Below are positions 23,981 to 32,744 of a stretch of DNA of 64,000 nt, in pieces. The DNA comes from Ahniella affigens (GTDB lineage Bacteria; Pseudomonadota; Gammaproteobacteria; Xanthomonadales; Ahniellaceae): NCBI RefSeq assembly GCF_003015185.1, contig NZ_CP027860.1:806001-870000 (forward strand). The letters run 5' to 3'. The position numbers and the translations under genes are program-made. Every line of letters begins with the position of its first letter. Position 1 is the first letter of the stretch. The notes below the pieces were generated by a model. The model did no database searches and was not told the origin of the DNA. It was given only the letters and a program-made list of their open reading frames with translations.

Positions 23981-25746
23981 CAGATACGCTCCGGCGCGCT
24001 GACGCCAATGACACCGAGGCCTTCGCGCAGCACCTGCTGCGTGGCTTCGGCCAACGCCATGCGTGCGCAACGCAGCGAGCCCGATTCAACGAGCAGCGTG
24101 TGTTCGTTGTAGAACGCATTGAACGCTGCCGCCAGTTCGCGGAGACCATTGACGAGCAAATGCGGCGAACGATTCTCAACCGCCGCCTCGACCAACTCGG
24201 GGAATGCCGAGAGCCGTTGCAGCACATCAATGGCTTGCGGTTCGCTCAATTCAGCCAATGCCGCGAGGCCAAGCTCACGGTCGTAGCGAAGATTCTTGTC
24301 CACCGCGTTGCGGAACACGCCGCACAGACGCGCATGGGTGTAATGCAGATAATGCACCGGGTTGTCGAGCGACTGTGAACGCGCCAGATCGAGATCGAAG
24401 TCCAAATGCTGATCGTGACTGCGCATCACATAGAAGAAGCGCGCCGCATCGCGACCAATGTCCTCGCGAAGTTCGCGCAGCGTCACGAATCGACCGGCAC
24501 GCGTCGACATCTGTTGTTTTTCACCACCTTCAAACAGCACCGCAAACTGAACGAGCTTGATCTCGAGCCGATTCGGATCCACACCGAGACCCTGCGCGGC
24601 CGCCTTCAGGCGGGCAACATAGCCGTGGTGGTCTGCGCCAAACACGTAAATCGCGCGGTCGAAACCGCGGTCGAACTTGTTCAGGAGGTACGCGATGTCC
24701 GACGCAAAATACGTTGTGGCGCCGTTTTCGCGGACGACCACGCGATCTTTCTCGTCGCCGAACGTGGTCGCCCGGAACCACAAGGCGCCGTCTTGTTCGT
24801 ACATGTGACCCTGGGCCTTGAGCACATCGATCGCACGCTGCACCGCGCCCGAGGTGGCCAGAGACTTCTCCGAGAACCAGTTGTCGTAAATCACACCGAA
24901 GCCGGCGAGATCGTCCTTGATGTCGGCCAACTCGGCTTTCAGGCCAGCATTGAACAAGCGCTTGTACTCGTTCTCGCCGAGCAGCGTCTTGGCCCGGACT
25001 ATCAGAGCATCGACATGGGCTTCTTTGCCTTCTTCGCCGCCGCCTTGATTCAAATCGAGCGGCAGGTCGTTCAGTACTTTGGATGCAGGGCGGTGCAACA
25101 CGCCGCCATCGTTCAGACGCAGATCACGGGCAATGCCATGGACGTAATCGCCCTTGTAACCGTTGTCCGGGAAGCGAATGGTTTCGCCGCTGAGTTCGAG
25201 ATAGCGCAACCACACGCTGATCGCCAAGATGTCCATCTGGCGGCCGGCATCGTTGACGTAGTACTCGCGGTGCACTTTGTAGCCACCGGCTTCCAGCAGG
25301 TTGGCGAGCGACGAGCCATAGGCTGCGCCGCGGCCATGACCCACATGCAGCGGACCATTCGGATTCGCCGAAACGTATTCAACCGTTACGGATTGGCGCG
25401 ATGCAGGTATCGCAAAGCCATAGCGCGGATTGCTAAGCACGCGAGCGACCGTGCGCGTCAGCGCGTCGGCGTGCAGGAACAAGTTGATGAAGCCCGGGCC
25501 AGCGATCTCGACCTTGGCAATATCCGCATGCTGAGGCAGGCGCGCAACAATCAATTCCGCGACTTCGCGCGGTTTGCGGCTCGCCAGTTTGGCCGTTTGC
25601 ATCGCGACGTTGACGGCAAAATCGCCGTGCGCCTTGTTGCGCGTACGTTCGATCGCATAGTCCGGGACAGTCGCCGAAGGCAGCAAGCCCTCAGCAGCCA
25701 GTGCCTGAAAGGCTGCGTCGATCTGGGAGCGGATGATGTCTTTCAC
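23980..25746 (-). CDS. argS: Arginyl-tRNA synthetase
   Basis: A 588-residue class I synthetase of normal length, charging tRNA-Arg in the cytoplasm. The HIGH-type motif appears as PNGPLHVGHGRGAAYGSSLA; the end carries the Arg-specific anticodon-binding helices with HYLHYTHARLCGVFRNA. There is no KMSKS, which many ArgS lack; MSTRAG serves in its place. The start is taken as GTG at 25746 (VKDIIRSQIDAAFQAL) with AGGA upstream; further in-frame codons upstream do not look like ArgS. The SPOR gene follows, coupled. Confidence 0.97.
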   Translation of the reverse strand: MKDIIRSQIDAAFQALAAEGLLPSATVPDYAIERTRNKAHGDFAVNVAMQTAKLASRKPREVAELIVARLPQHADIAKVEIAGPGFINLFLHADALTRTVARVLSNPRYGFAIPASRQSVTVEYVSANPNGPLHVGHGRGAAYGSSLANLLEAGGYKVHREYYVNDAGRQMDILAISVWLRYLELSGETIRFPDNGYKGDYVHGIARDLRLNDGGVLHRPASKVLNDLPLDLNQGGGEEGKEAHVDALIVRAKTLLGENEYKRLFNAGLKAELADIKDDLAGFGVIYDNWFSEKSLATSGAVQRAIDVLKAQGHMYEQDGALWFRATTFGDEKDRVVVRENGATTYFASDIAYLLNKFDRGFDRAIYVFGADHHGYVARLKAAAQGLGVDPNRLEIKLVQFAVLFEGGEKQQMSTRAGRFVTLRELREDIGRDAARFFYVMRSHDQHLDFDLDLARSQSLDNPVHYLHYTHARLCGVFRNAVDKNLRYDRELGLAALAELSEPQAIDVLQRLSAFPELVEAAVENRSPHLLVNGLRELAAAFNAFYNEHTLLVESGSLRCARMALAEATQQVLREGLGVIGVSAPERI

Positions 25747-26103
25747 TACGAGGTTCCTGCATGCATACGAAACCACGAGTCTAGCAGGCTGCCAACGTGC
25801 GAACTCCCGAACTGGAGCAGGGCGATTCGGGCAGCTTGCTGGCATTCAGCATGTAAGCCCGGCACAGAATCGTGTTTATTTGCGGTCGTCTGGGAGACCG
25901 CCCCGTCGGCCCGACACAGCCTGTGGATAACTTTGTGGGAAATCGCCCGGGGCCAGAGCCAGCGCGGCGCTCAGCAAGTCCGGTAAGTGTCAAGACTCGA
26001 TCGCTAAAAATCCTTAAAAGTCTTGTTTAATCAATGGTTTGGAAAAACAACGTCAGTTTAGAGTACAACTAGGGCCTGCAAACGGCACCGAGAATTTGCC
26101 TCT
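25747..26103. other. argS-xerC intergenic region with a perfect DnaA box
   Basis: The 357-bp divergent gap holds promoters for argS (minus) and xerC (plus). The reverse strand of 25922-25930 reads TTATCCACA, a perfect DnaA box, with a weaker TTTCCCACA-like copy beside it. The stretch from about 26000 to 26070 is AT-rich. I see no gene. An isolated box may affect argS or xerC expression rather than replication. Confidence 0.5.
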
Positions 26104-27033
26104 GTGAACAAGTCCCGCGCCCTGTCAATACCGCCAGCGCCCGTCTCGGCCTTGGTCAGCGCCTATTTGGTGCGGCTTTCTGGTGAGCGCGGGTTGTCGG
26201 AACGGACCGTGGCCGCTTACGCCGAGGATTTGCAGCGGTTCGCGAACTGGATGCAAACGCTTCCGCGGCCTTTGGATTGGTTGCAGGTTCGCGCGGAGCA
26301 TGTGCGTGCGTTCGTTGCCGCGGAACATCGGGGTGGCTTGAGCGGCAAGAGTCTGGCGCGCAAGCTCTCGGCGCTCCGTTCCTTCTTTGACGATCTCATT
26401 CGTGATGGCCGCATCGGTGCGAATCCGGCGCGCGGCCTGCGGCCACCGAAGTCCGCGCGCAAGTTGCCGTCCGTGCTCGATGCCGATCAGCTCGCGGGAT
26501 TCCTGCAACTGCCCGAGGACGATCCTCTGGCGATTCGCGATCGCGCGATGTTCGAGCTGTTCTATTCATCAGCGCTCCGCCTGTCCGAGCTCACGGCGCT
26601 CCGCTGGGAACACTTGGATGCCGGCGCGGGACTATTGCGCGTGTTAGGTAAGGGCAACAAGACGCGAATCGTGCCGGTTGGCAGTGTGGCGCTTGCTGCG
26701 CTGGCCGCTTGGCGCACGTTGCAGCAACCTGCCAACGACACGCAGGCCATGTTCACGGCGCGCGGCGAACAGGCGATCTCGACCCGCAACGTGCAAGCTC
26801 GATTGAAAACCTGGGCGCAGCGACAAGGCATCTGGCAGCGGTTGCACCCGCACTTGCTGAGGCATTCGTGCGCGTCGCACGTGCTCGAATCCAGTGGCAA
26901 CCTCCGCGCCGTCCAGGAGTTGCTCGGACATGCCGATATCGCGACGACGCAGATCTACACCCATCTGGACTTCCAGCATTTGGCGAAAGTCTACGATGCG
27001 GCACATCCAAGGGCCCGGAAAACGAGTTCCTGA
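26104..27033 (+). CDS. xerC: Tyrosine recombinase XerC
   Basis: A 309-residue recombinase with an N-terminal core-binding domain (about 10-105) and a catalytic domain holding Arg159 (SALRLSEL), Lys183 (GKGNKTR), His250/Arg253 (HPHLLRHSCASH), His276 (LLGHADIATTQ) and Tyr285 (IYTHLDFQHLAKVYDAAHP). With XerD it resolves chromosome dimers at dif. The HPRA ending and the context favour XerC over a phage integrase. A strong two-way terminator follows. Confidence 0.95.
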   Translation: MNKSRALSIPPAPVSALVSAYLVRLSGERGLSERTVAAYAEDLQRFANWMQTLPRPLDWLQVRAEHVRAFVAAEHRGGLSGKSLARKLSALRSFFDDLIRDGRIGANPARGLRPPKSARKLPSVLDADQLAGFLQLPEDDPLAIRDRAMFELFYSSALRLSELTALRWEHLDAGAGLLRVLGKGNKTRIVPVGSVALAALAAWRTLQQPANDTQAMFTARGEQAISTRNVQARLKTWAQRQGIWQRLHPHLLRHSCASHVLESSGNLRAVQELLGHADIATTQIYTHLDFQHLAKVYDAAHPRARKTSS

Positions 27034-27054
27034 TCGCCGCTCATTGCGCAAGAA

Positions 27055-27083
27055 AAAGGCCCGGGCGGTCAGCCCGGGCCTTT
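27055..27083. terminator. Bidirectional Rho-independent terminator
   Basis: AAAGGCCCGGGC (27055-27066) and GCCCGGGCCTTT (27072-27083) form a perfect 12-bp stem with a 5-base loop, with A-rich and T-rich edges. It serves both xerC and the convergent transporter gene. Confidence 0.9.
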
Positions 27084-27109
27084 GCGTAAACAGCAATATC
27101 GCGGTCTGC

Positions 27110-28609
27110 TCAGGCCGCGAATTGCGACAGCACGCCCGCGATCGTGGCGGTCATGAATGTGGCGATCGAGCCACCCAGTACCGCCCGCAGGCCGAAGCGC
27201 GCGAGATCGGTCCGCCGGTCGGGGGCCAGGCCACCGATTCCGCCGATCTGAATCGCAATCGATGCAAAGTTGGCAAAGCCACAGAGCGCATAGGTCAGAA
27301 TCAACTTCGTGTGGCTGCTGATCATGCCGGCGCCCTCGCCAATCGGAACCTTGGCCAATTCGCCATAGGCGATGAACTCGTTCAGCACGATCTTCTGGCC
27401 GATCAGGCCGCCAGCGGTGTTCGCTTCCTGCCACGGCACACCAATCAGAAACGCAACCGGGCGGAGCAGCTCACCCAGAATCATGTTCAGGCTGAGGCTC
27501 ACCGGTGCATCCTTGCCTTCGCTCAACCACGCGTTGATCCCAGCAAAATCGCCAAACCAGCCAATCATCGCATTGATCAAAGCGATCAGTGCGGTAAATG
27601 CGAGCAGCATCGCCGCGATATTGATGGCGAGCTTCATGCCGTCAGACGCGCCGGCCGCGGCGGCGTCGATCACATTCGCGGCCGTCTTTTCGACTTCGAC
27701 ATTGACCGTGCCGCGGGTCAGCGGCGTGCCGGTCTCGGGAACGAGGATCTTGGCGATCAACAAGGTGGCGGGTGCGGCCATGATGGACGCGGCCAGAAAG
27801 TGCTTCGCAAAAATGGCCTGCTGCTCGGGATCGGGCCCACCGAGCATGGTGATATAGGCAATCATCACGCCGCCAGCGATGTGCGCCATGCCGCCAATCA
27901 TCATGGTCAGCAATTCTGATTCGGTCATCTTGCTGATGTACGGGCGCACGGTCAGCGGCGCTTCGGTCTGGCCGATGAAAATGCTCGCACATACGCTCGT
28001 GGTCTCGGCGCCGGACACGCGCATCACCTTCGTGATCGCAATGGCCATGGCCCGCACGATCACCTGCATGACACCCAGGTGATACAGAATCGCCATGAAC
28101 GCCGCAAAGAAAATGACGGTTGGCAACACTTGGAATGCGAAGATGAAGCCAAGCTTGTCGGCTCTCGCCGCGTCGCCCAGCACCAGCTCCGAGCCCTTCT
28201 GCGTGTACGACGACAGCTGCACGAACGCATGCCCGAGCTTGTCAAAACCCTCGGCAAAGAGTGGCAGGCCCAAAACCGCGGCCAAGCCCAGTGCGATGTG
28301 GCCGCCTAGGCGCAGGGTATTGGCTTGCGCCGCCAATCGGCCACTGGCCAAGTAGAGGACGATCGCGCTGATGCTCAATACGAGAATCAATGGCCGCCAG
28401 ATTTCTTTCAGACTCATGGCGCCAAGAATCGACTCATAGGTCGGGATCATCTTGTGACCCAGCAGCACCACGGCCGCGAAGGCGATCTGCAGCGCAATGC
28501 CCGTCAAGACGAGCTTCCAGTCCACCCGCCAGCGATTGTTCGAGAACAGCCAGGCGATGAACACCAGACAGCTCAACCCGAAGGCACCCCAGAGCACGCT
28601 CAAAACCAT
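27110..28609 (-). CDS. Concentrative nucleoside transporter (CNT/NupC family)
   Basis: A 499-residue inner-membrane protein with about ten membrane helices. CNT signatures are present: GQTEAPLTVRPYISKMTESE in the first re-entrant region, GGMAHIAGGVMIAY, LNEFIAYGEL, and CGFANFASIAIQIGGIGGLA near the end. It brings nucleosides in with sodium or protons. The ATG at 28609 has a GAGG box 5 bases upstream. It is a single gene between the xerC terminator and the rhomboid gene. Confidence 0.94.
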   Translation of the reverse strand: MVLSVLWGAFGLSCLVFIAWLFSNNRWRVDWKLVLTGIALQIAFAAVVLLGHKMIPTYESILGAMSLKEIWRPLILVLSISAIVLYLASGRLAAQANTLRLGGHIALGLAAVLGLPLFAEGFDKLGHAFVQLSSYTQKGSELVLGDAARADKLGFIFAFQVLPTVIFFAAFMAILYHLGVMQVIVRAMAIAITKVMRVSGAETTSVCASIFIGQTEAPLTVRPYISKMTESELLTMMIGGMAHIAGGVMIAYITMLGGPDPEQQAIFAKHFLAASIMAAPATLLIAKILVPETGTPLTRGTVNVEVEKTAANVIDAAAAGASDGMKLAINIAAMLLAFTALIALINAMIGWFGDFAGINAWLSEGKDAPVSLSLNMILGELLRPVAFLIGVPWQEANTAGGLIGQKIVLNEFIAYGELAKVPIGEGAGMISSHTKLILTYALCGFANFASIAIQIGGIGGLAPDRRTDLARFGLRAVLGGSIATFMTATIAGVLSQFAA

Positions 28610-28804
28610 AAATCCTCGCCCTTTGTTGTTTTCACGACATGTTGACCGCCGAGGCTAGCGGGTGGGCGCGATCCGGGCAATCGGGTGCGAGTCTGGTTTG
28701 CCGCAATTCGGCCAATTTCGTCAACGCCGTCTGGGCTTGATGTCGCATCCTGCGCGCAAGTGATTGATTCGGCAGTCCCTCGATGTTCCTGGCGCGCATG
28801 CCAA

Positions 28805-29455
28805 TCAGGGTGGCAGCTGCCGGCGCCGACTGATGAGGCGCCATCCGGCAAACACCAAGAACCCGCCGAGCAATCCACCGAGATGGGCGAAATGCGCGAT
28901 CTGCGTGTCCGCCTGGCTGAATCCCAGGTAGAGCTCCACCAGCGCGTAGAGCAGCACAAACAGCCAGGCCGGCATGGGGATCGGCGGGATCAACGGCACG
29001 ATCCGCGCCTTCGGAAACAAGCGCGCGAACACGTACAACAATCCAAACAGCGCGCCCGACGCGCCAACGGTCGCCGCGGCGCTCTGCTCAATGGCGTTCG
29101 CCAACAATTGGACCAGACCTGCGGTCAACGCGCCGGTGCCAATCAGCAGCACATACCGGTAACGCCCCACCGCGCGCTCGATCGGCGACCCAAACAAATA
29201 GAAGCCGTACATGTTGAAGAACAAGTGTTCGGGCGATCCGTGCAGAAACATATGGGTCAGCAGTTGCCAGGGTGCGAATGGGCCAGTCAGCGGCCAAAGC
29301 GCGAACATCTCCAGCAACTGGTGATCGAGCGTGGCGTCGACAAAAAACGCCGCCGTACACAGCACGATCAAACCGATCGTGATGGGTGTGCGGGTAGGAG
29401 GGTCGTCGTTCGTGAGAGGGCGTTCGTGCACGGCGCAAGTATGCCATCGGATCAT
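28805..29455 (-). CDS. Rhomboid family intramembrane serine protease
   Basis: A 216-residue membrane protein with six helices. The catalytic Ser lies in GASGALFG (helix 4) and the His in AHFAHLGGLLGG (helix 6); the HGSPEHLFFNMYGFYLFG loop supplies the conserved His/Asn of helix 2. Rhomboids cut single-pass membrane proteins in the bilayer. The start is uncertain: the ATG at 29455 gives an extra basic stretch, and a GTG about 24 bases later is possible. No partner gene is evident. Confidence 0.93.
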   Translation of the reverse strand: MIRWHTCAVHERPLTNDDPPTRTPITIGLIVLCTAAFFVDATLDHQLLEMFALWPLTGPFAPWQLLTHMFLHGSPEHLFFNMYGFYLFGSPIERAVGRYRYVLLIGTGALTAGLVQLLANAIEQSAAATVGASGALFGLLYVFARLFPKARIVPLIPPIPMPAWLFVLLYALVELYLGFSQADTQIAHFAHLGGLLGGFLVFAGWRLISRRRQLPP

Positions 29456-29575
29456 GTGGGTGCGGTCGCCTGCGCTCGCGTCCGATTGGACCGGCGCTTC
29501 GATGTGTGCATTGGGGGAGATGCGCGCGCAGATCGTCGATCAGGCAATGGCTGCCGTCAGCTTGAGGATCGTGCT

Positions 29576-32215
29576 GTGAACATCCTGTACCGATTGTGCT
29601 GGTTGTACGCGCTATTGCTCAGCCCGCTTTTGTGCGCGCAAGTCCATGTGACGGCAGACCAAGGTCGGGCGGTCAGCGAGTGGTGGTACGAGCCGGAGAG
29701 CCCGGGCTGGGGCCTTATTCTCACGCATTCCGGCAATCGCACCGTCATGCTGTACGCCGGGTTCGATGGGCAAGGCCGCGACGTGTGGCAGGTCGGGGTT
29801 GGGTCTCGCAGTGTCAGTGCGATCTCAGTTGAGCTGATGCAATCGCACTGGGATGCGGGCACCAATCGTGTCGATCAGCAATGGGTGGCTGGAGCGGTCG
29901 ACTTTCGCTATGTGGGGCTCGATCGAGCCGAGGCCACAATCAGGCAAGGCGACAGCGTCCGCACTGTGGCGCTCGCGCGCATTGTCAGCACGCGGCAGAG
30001 CGCTGTGGATGATTACTCGGGTCTATGGCACAACCCGGAAGTGCCAGGATTCGGTATGGCGCTGCTCACGCAGGGCCCCGTGCTTGCGGTACTCGCCAGT
30101 GCGTACGACGGCGCCGGTGCGCCGCGTTGGTGGCTTGGCTACAAGCTCAGTCGTCCCAATGATCCAGCGCCATTTGTTGCGAAGCGATTCCGCCGGGACT
30201 GCGCGCTTGCCACGTGCAGTGTGACCGAGGTTTTGGCCGGAAGCATTTCCATCCGACCGCGCAACGAGCGCGACCTCTCCGCGCATCTTCGCTTGAACGA
30301 CGGCTTCTCACCATTGCCCAATGCCCCCGTATTCGCGAACTTCGGGCGTTACCAGAATATCGGCGAGTCGGCATCCGGTCGTGTTGATCCAAGCGATGCG
30401 CGACCGTTTCATAGCGACGCGGCGTTAGATGACTATTTGACGCTGGCCGAGACGGCCTCACCCGAACTGCCCTACGGATGCATCGACTTCTCGCCCGCAC
30501 CGGCCGGCACCACAGTTGGTGCGGCCGGCAGCGGCACCAACACTCAGGAGGTTGGTATCGACGAGGGCGATATCGTTGCGCGGAGCGGCGACCTGGTGGT
30601 CAGCCGGTCGCACTACACCCTGTTCAGCGATCCACCGATATCGGTATCCCGGTTCAATCTCACCCGCATTCGGTCCGATATGCCGGTTGCCAGCCACATT
30701 GCCGACTTGTTCCTGCCGGTCTTGCATCACGCGGAATCCGCCGTGGTCTTGCCAGCGCCGGCCGGTCGGCATCGATTCGCGCTGCTGAGCAGCAACCGCC
30801 AGACGGGCTTCGGTTTCTGTGCCCCGACGCTGCAAGAGTGGCCACCGGAAACCGCGCTGACCGTCATCGAGGTTGACGCGCTGGGACAGGTCTCCCAGTT
30901 GTGGCGCTATATCGTCGCGGCCCGCGCCGGCGCGCTTCGGCTGCAGGACAATGCACTACTGCTGACTACCAGTGCGTCGGTGCTGACCGGCGTCAACCCG
31001 GACGGCACCAGTTGGCAGACGTTTCGACCGACTTGGCACTTCGAGGGTGGCGCCGCAGCGCCATTGCTTCGAGCCGAGAACACCTGGCTCAGTGATTTCC
31101 AGCCCGGAACACTGGGCACGACTGTGGTGACCGTGCATCGCCTGCCGCTTGCGCAACCAGACCTGGTCAAGCATTTCTCGCTGTTCAGCTCGCAGGGCAA
31201 TCTGTATGTCGGGCCGGACTCGGTGTATTTGAGCAGCGTGCGCGTCGAGCCCATTTCGTTTACTGAAGACAATCAAGTGATGTCGTATCGGACGCTGACC
31301 GGCATTCATCAACTGGATGCACAGGACTTGTCCTGGCGTGGCAGTGCCGATGTTGCCGGGCAACTCGTCGGTGACTACGCCGGTACGTGGGCGATGCAAG
31401 AGCGGCACGGCACATTGCGCGTATTGACCAATCACTTCCAATCGAACAGCGTCGAACTGCTAACGGCTGCGAAGCTTACGGTGCTGGCGCCGAGCGCGAC
31501 CGAGCGTCGACTATTGGTCACGGCCGAATTGCCGAATGCAGCGCGACCGCAACCCATTGGCCGGTCTGGCGAAGAGATCCGCGGCGTCAGGTTTTTTGGC
31601 GATCGTCTCAACGTCGTGAGCTTCCGCCGCATTGATCCGCTCTACGCCATCGACCTCTCCGATCCAACGGATCCAAAAATCGCCGATGAACTGGAAATCA
31701 CCGGCTATTCCGAATATCTGCATCAGCTGCCGAGCGGGAAGTTGCTCGGATTCGGCGTTGAGGTGGATCCGAACGGCAGCAACGCCTGGCAACCCGAGGC
31801 GTTGAAATTGAGCCTGTTTGAAGGGAACGACGGGGGTTCTAGTCTGGCCCCCATACAGTCCTTTCTGTTCGGCGGTGCCTACAGTCAATTGCCCGTGCTG
31901 AATGAGCCGCATGCCGTGTCGGTATTCCAGTCCAGTCCTGAAGATCTGTGGTTCACGGCGCCGACACGCTTGTCCCTGCCGGCTCCGCCCGGAACCTACG
32001 GACCAATGGCCGTGCTCCGCGTCCGCTACAACTTGGCGGCAGGCCGAATTCTAGAAGCGCGGGTGATCCCGACCAGCGCCGAGAGCAACGGATTCGACAA
32101 CATTTACGATGCGCGAACCGTCGTGTTTGGCAGTCAGCTGTACTACTTCCATGAAGACCAAGTCTATGCTGCGCCGCTGGCGAGCCCAATCGAGGTCTTG
32201 CCGCAAGTACTCTGA
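29576..32215 (+). CDS. Secreted beta-propeller protein, copy 1
   Basis: An 879-residue exported protein starting at GTG 29576, with GAGG 8 bases upstream; the long frame further upstream is not coding. After a signal peptide (YRLCWLYALLLSPLLCA), about 20-190 hold two related modules with Trp/Pro motifs: SEWWYEPESPGWGLILTHSG and SGLWHNPEVPGFGMALLTQG. The rest is a secreted beta-propeller (Pfam PF09826): EVGIDEGDIVARSGD, RGVRFFGDRLNVVSF, then DPLYAIDLSDPTDPKIADEL and YSEYLHQLPSGKLLGFG. No catalytic residues are visible; likely cell-surface or periplasmic binding. It is a tandem paralogue of the next gene. Confidence 0.88.
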   Translation: MNILYRLCWLYALLLSPLLCAQVHVTADQGRAVSEWWYEPESPGWGLILTHSGNRTVMLYAGFDGQGRDVWQVGVGSRSVSAISVELMQSHWDAGTNRVDQQWVAGAVDFRYVGLDRAEATIRQGDSVRTVALARIVSTRQSAVDDYSGLWHNPEVPGFGMALLTQGPVLAVLASAYDGAGAPRWWLGYKLSRPNDPAPFVAKRFRRDCALATCSVTEVLAGSISIRPRNERDLSAHLRLNDGFSPLPNAPVFANFGRYQNIGESASGRVDPSDARPFHSDAALDDYLTLAETASPELPYGCIDFSPAPAGTTVGAAGSGTNTQEVGIDEGDIVARSGDLVVSRSHYTLFSDPPISVSRFNLTRIRSDMPVASHIADLFLPVLHHAESAVVLPAPAGRHRFALLSSNRQTGFGFCAPTLQEWPPETALTVIEVDALGQVSQLWRYIVAARAGALRLQDNALLLTTSASVLTGVNPDGTSWQTFRPTWHFEGGAAAPLLRAENTWLSDFQPGTLGTTVVTVHRLPLAQPDLVKHFSLFSSQGNLYVGPDSVYLSSVRVEPISFTEDNQVMSYRTLTGIHQLDAQDLSWRGSADVAGQLVGDYAGTWAMQERHGTLRVLTNHFQSNSVELLTAAKLTVLAPSATERRLLVTAELPNAARPQPIGRSGEEIRGVRFFGDRLNVVSFRRIDPLYAIDLSDPTDPKIADELEITGYSEYLHQLPSGKLLGFGVEVDPNGSNAWQPEALKLSLFEGNDGGSSLAPIQSFLFGGAYSQLPVLNEPHAVSVFQSSPEDLWFTAPTRLSLPAPPGTYGPMAVLRVRYNLAAGRILEARVIPTSAESNGFDNIYDARTVVFGSQLYYFHEDQVYAAPLASPIEVLPQVL

Positions 32216-32744
32216 TGAGCGGCCCTTGCCGCGCGGAGAACCTGAATGACGTCGGGATTGCGCGCGCTCTGAAGTAGTTGGTGAAGAACGCTCATCCTGA
32301 GCCTTCTTGCGTGCGCGAATCTGACGCGCGCGAATCCGACACATCGCCTGGCGCGGCAAAAGCAACGGCCGTTACGCTGCTGGAGTGCGGTGATCGTATC
32401 GGACGTTGCGACTCGTCCCGATGCGCGTCGCGCAAGCGCCGATCAACACCGTGACGCCTGAACGGTGGCTTGGTTTTGTCGCGCTGTTGGGGGAAGCGAT
32501 TGTGCGCTGCGTCTTATTCAGTATGAACCAACACAGTGTTGCCATGGCCGTGCCGGAAGGCGCCAAGCATTGCCATGACAGCTGCCTGGGATCAAACTTG
32601 AACTCAGGTCAAGGTGTTGGTGGTGTCAGCGGTGGTTGAATCGGAACCACGCTGTGCAAATCCGGAATAGGCATCTGCGACGTCCAAGCGCTGCTGCTTG
32701 CAACCCGGTTCCATTATTTTGACAGACGGAAAGAGGATTTCCTG
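32216..32744. other. Spacer between the two beta-propeller genes
   Basis: This 529-bp stretch has only short frames without recognisable content. It includes a local repeat of GCGCGAATCyGAC around 32313-32340. The ribosome site AGAGGA for the second copy lies at its end. I see no gene or terminator. Confidence 0.55.

Noticed and set aside
28632-28802. Small minus-strand frame after the rhomboid gene
   Set aside because: 57 codons without recognisable family or ribosome site; could be real but cannot be supported.
28685-29575. Upstream extension of the first beta-propeller gene by about 300 codons
   Set aside because: The extension lies opposite the rhomboid gene, has shadow-type composition, and a signal peptide with ribosome site begins at 29576.
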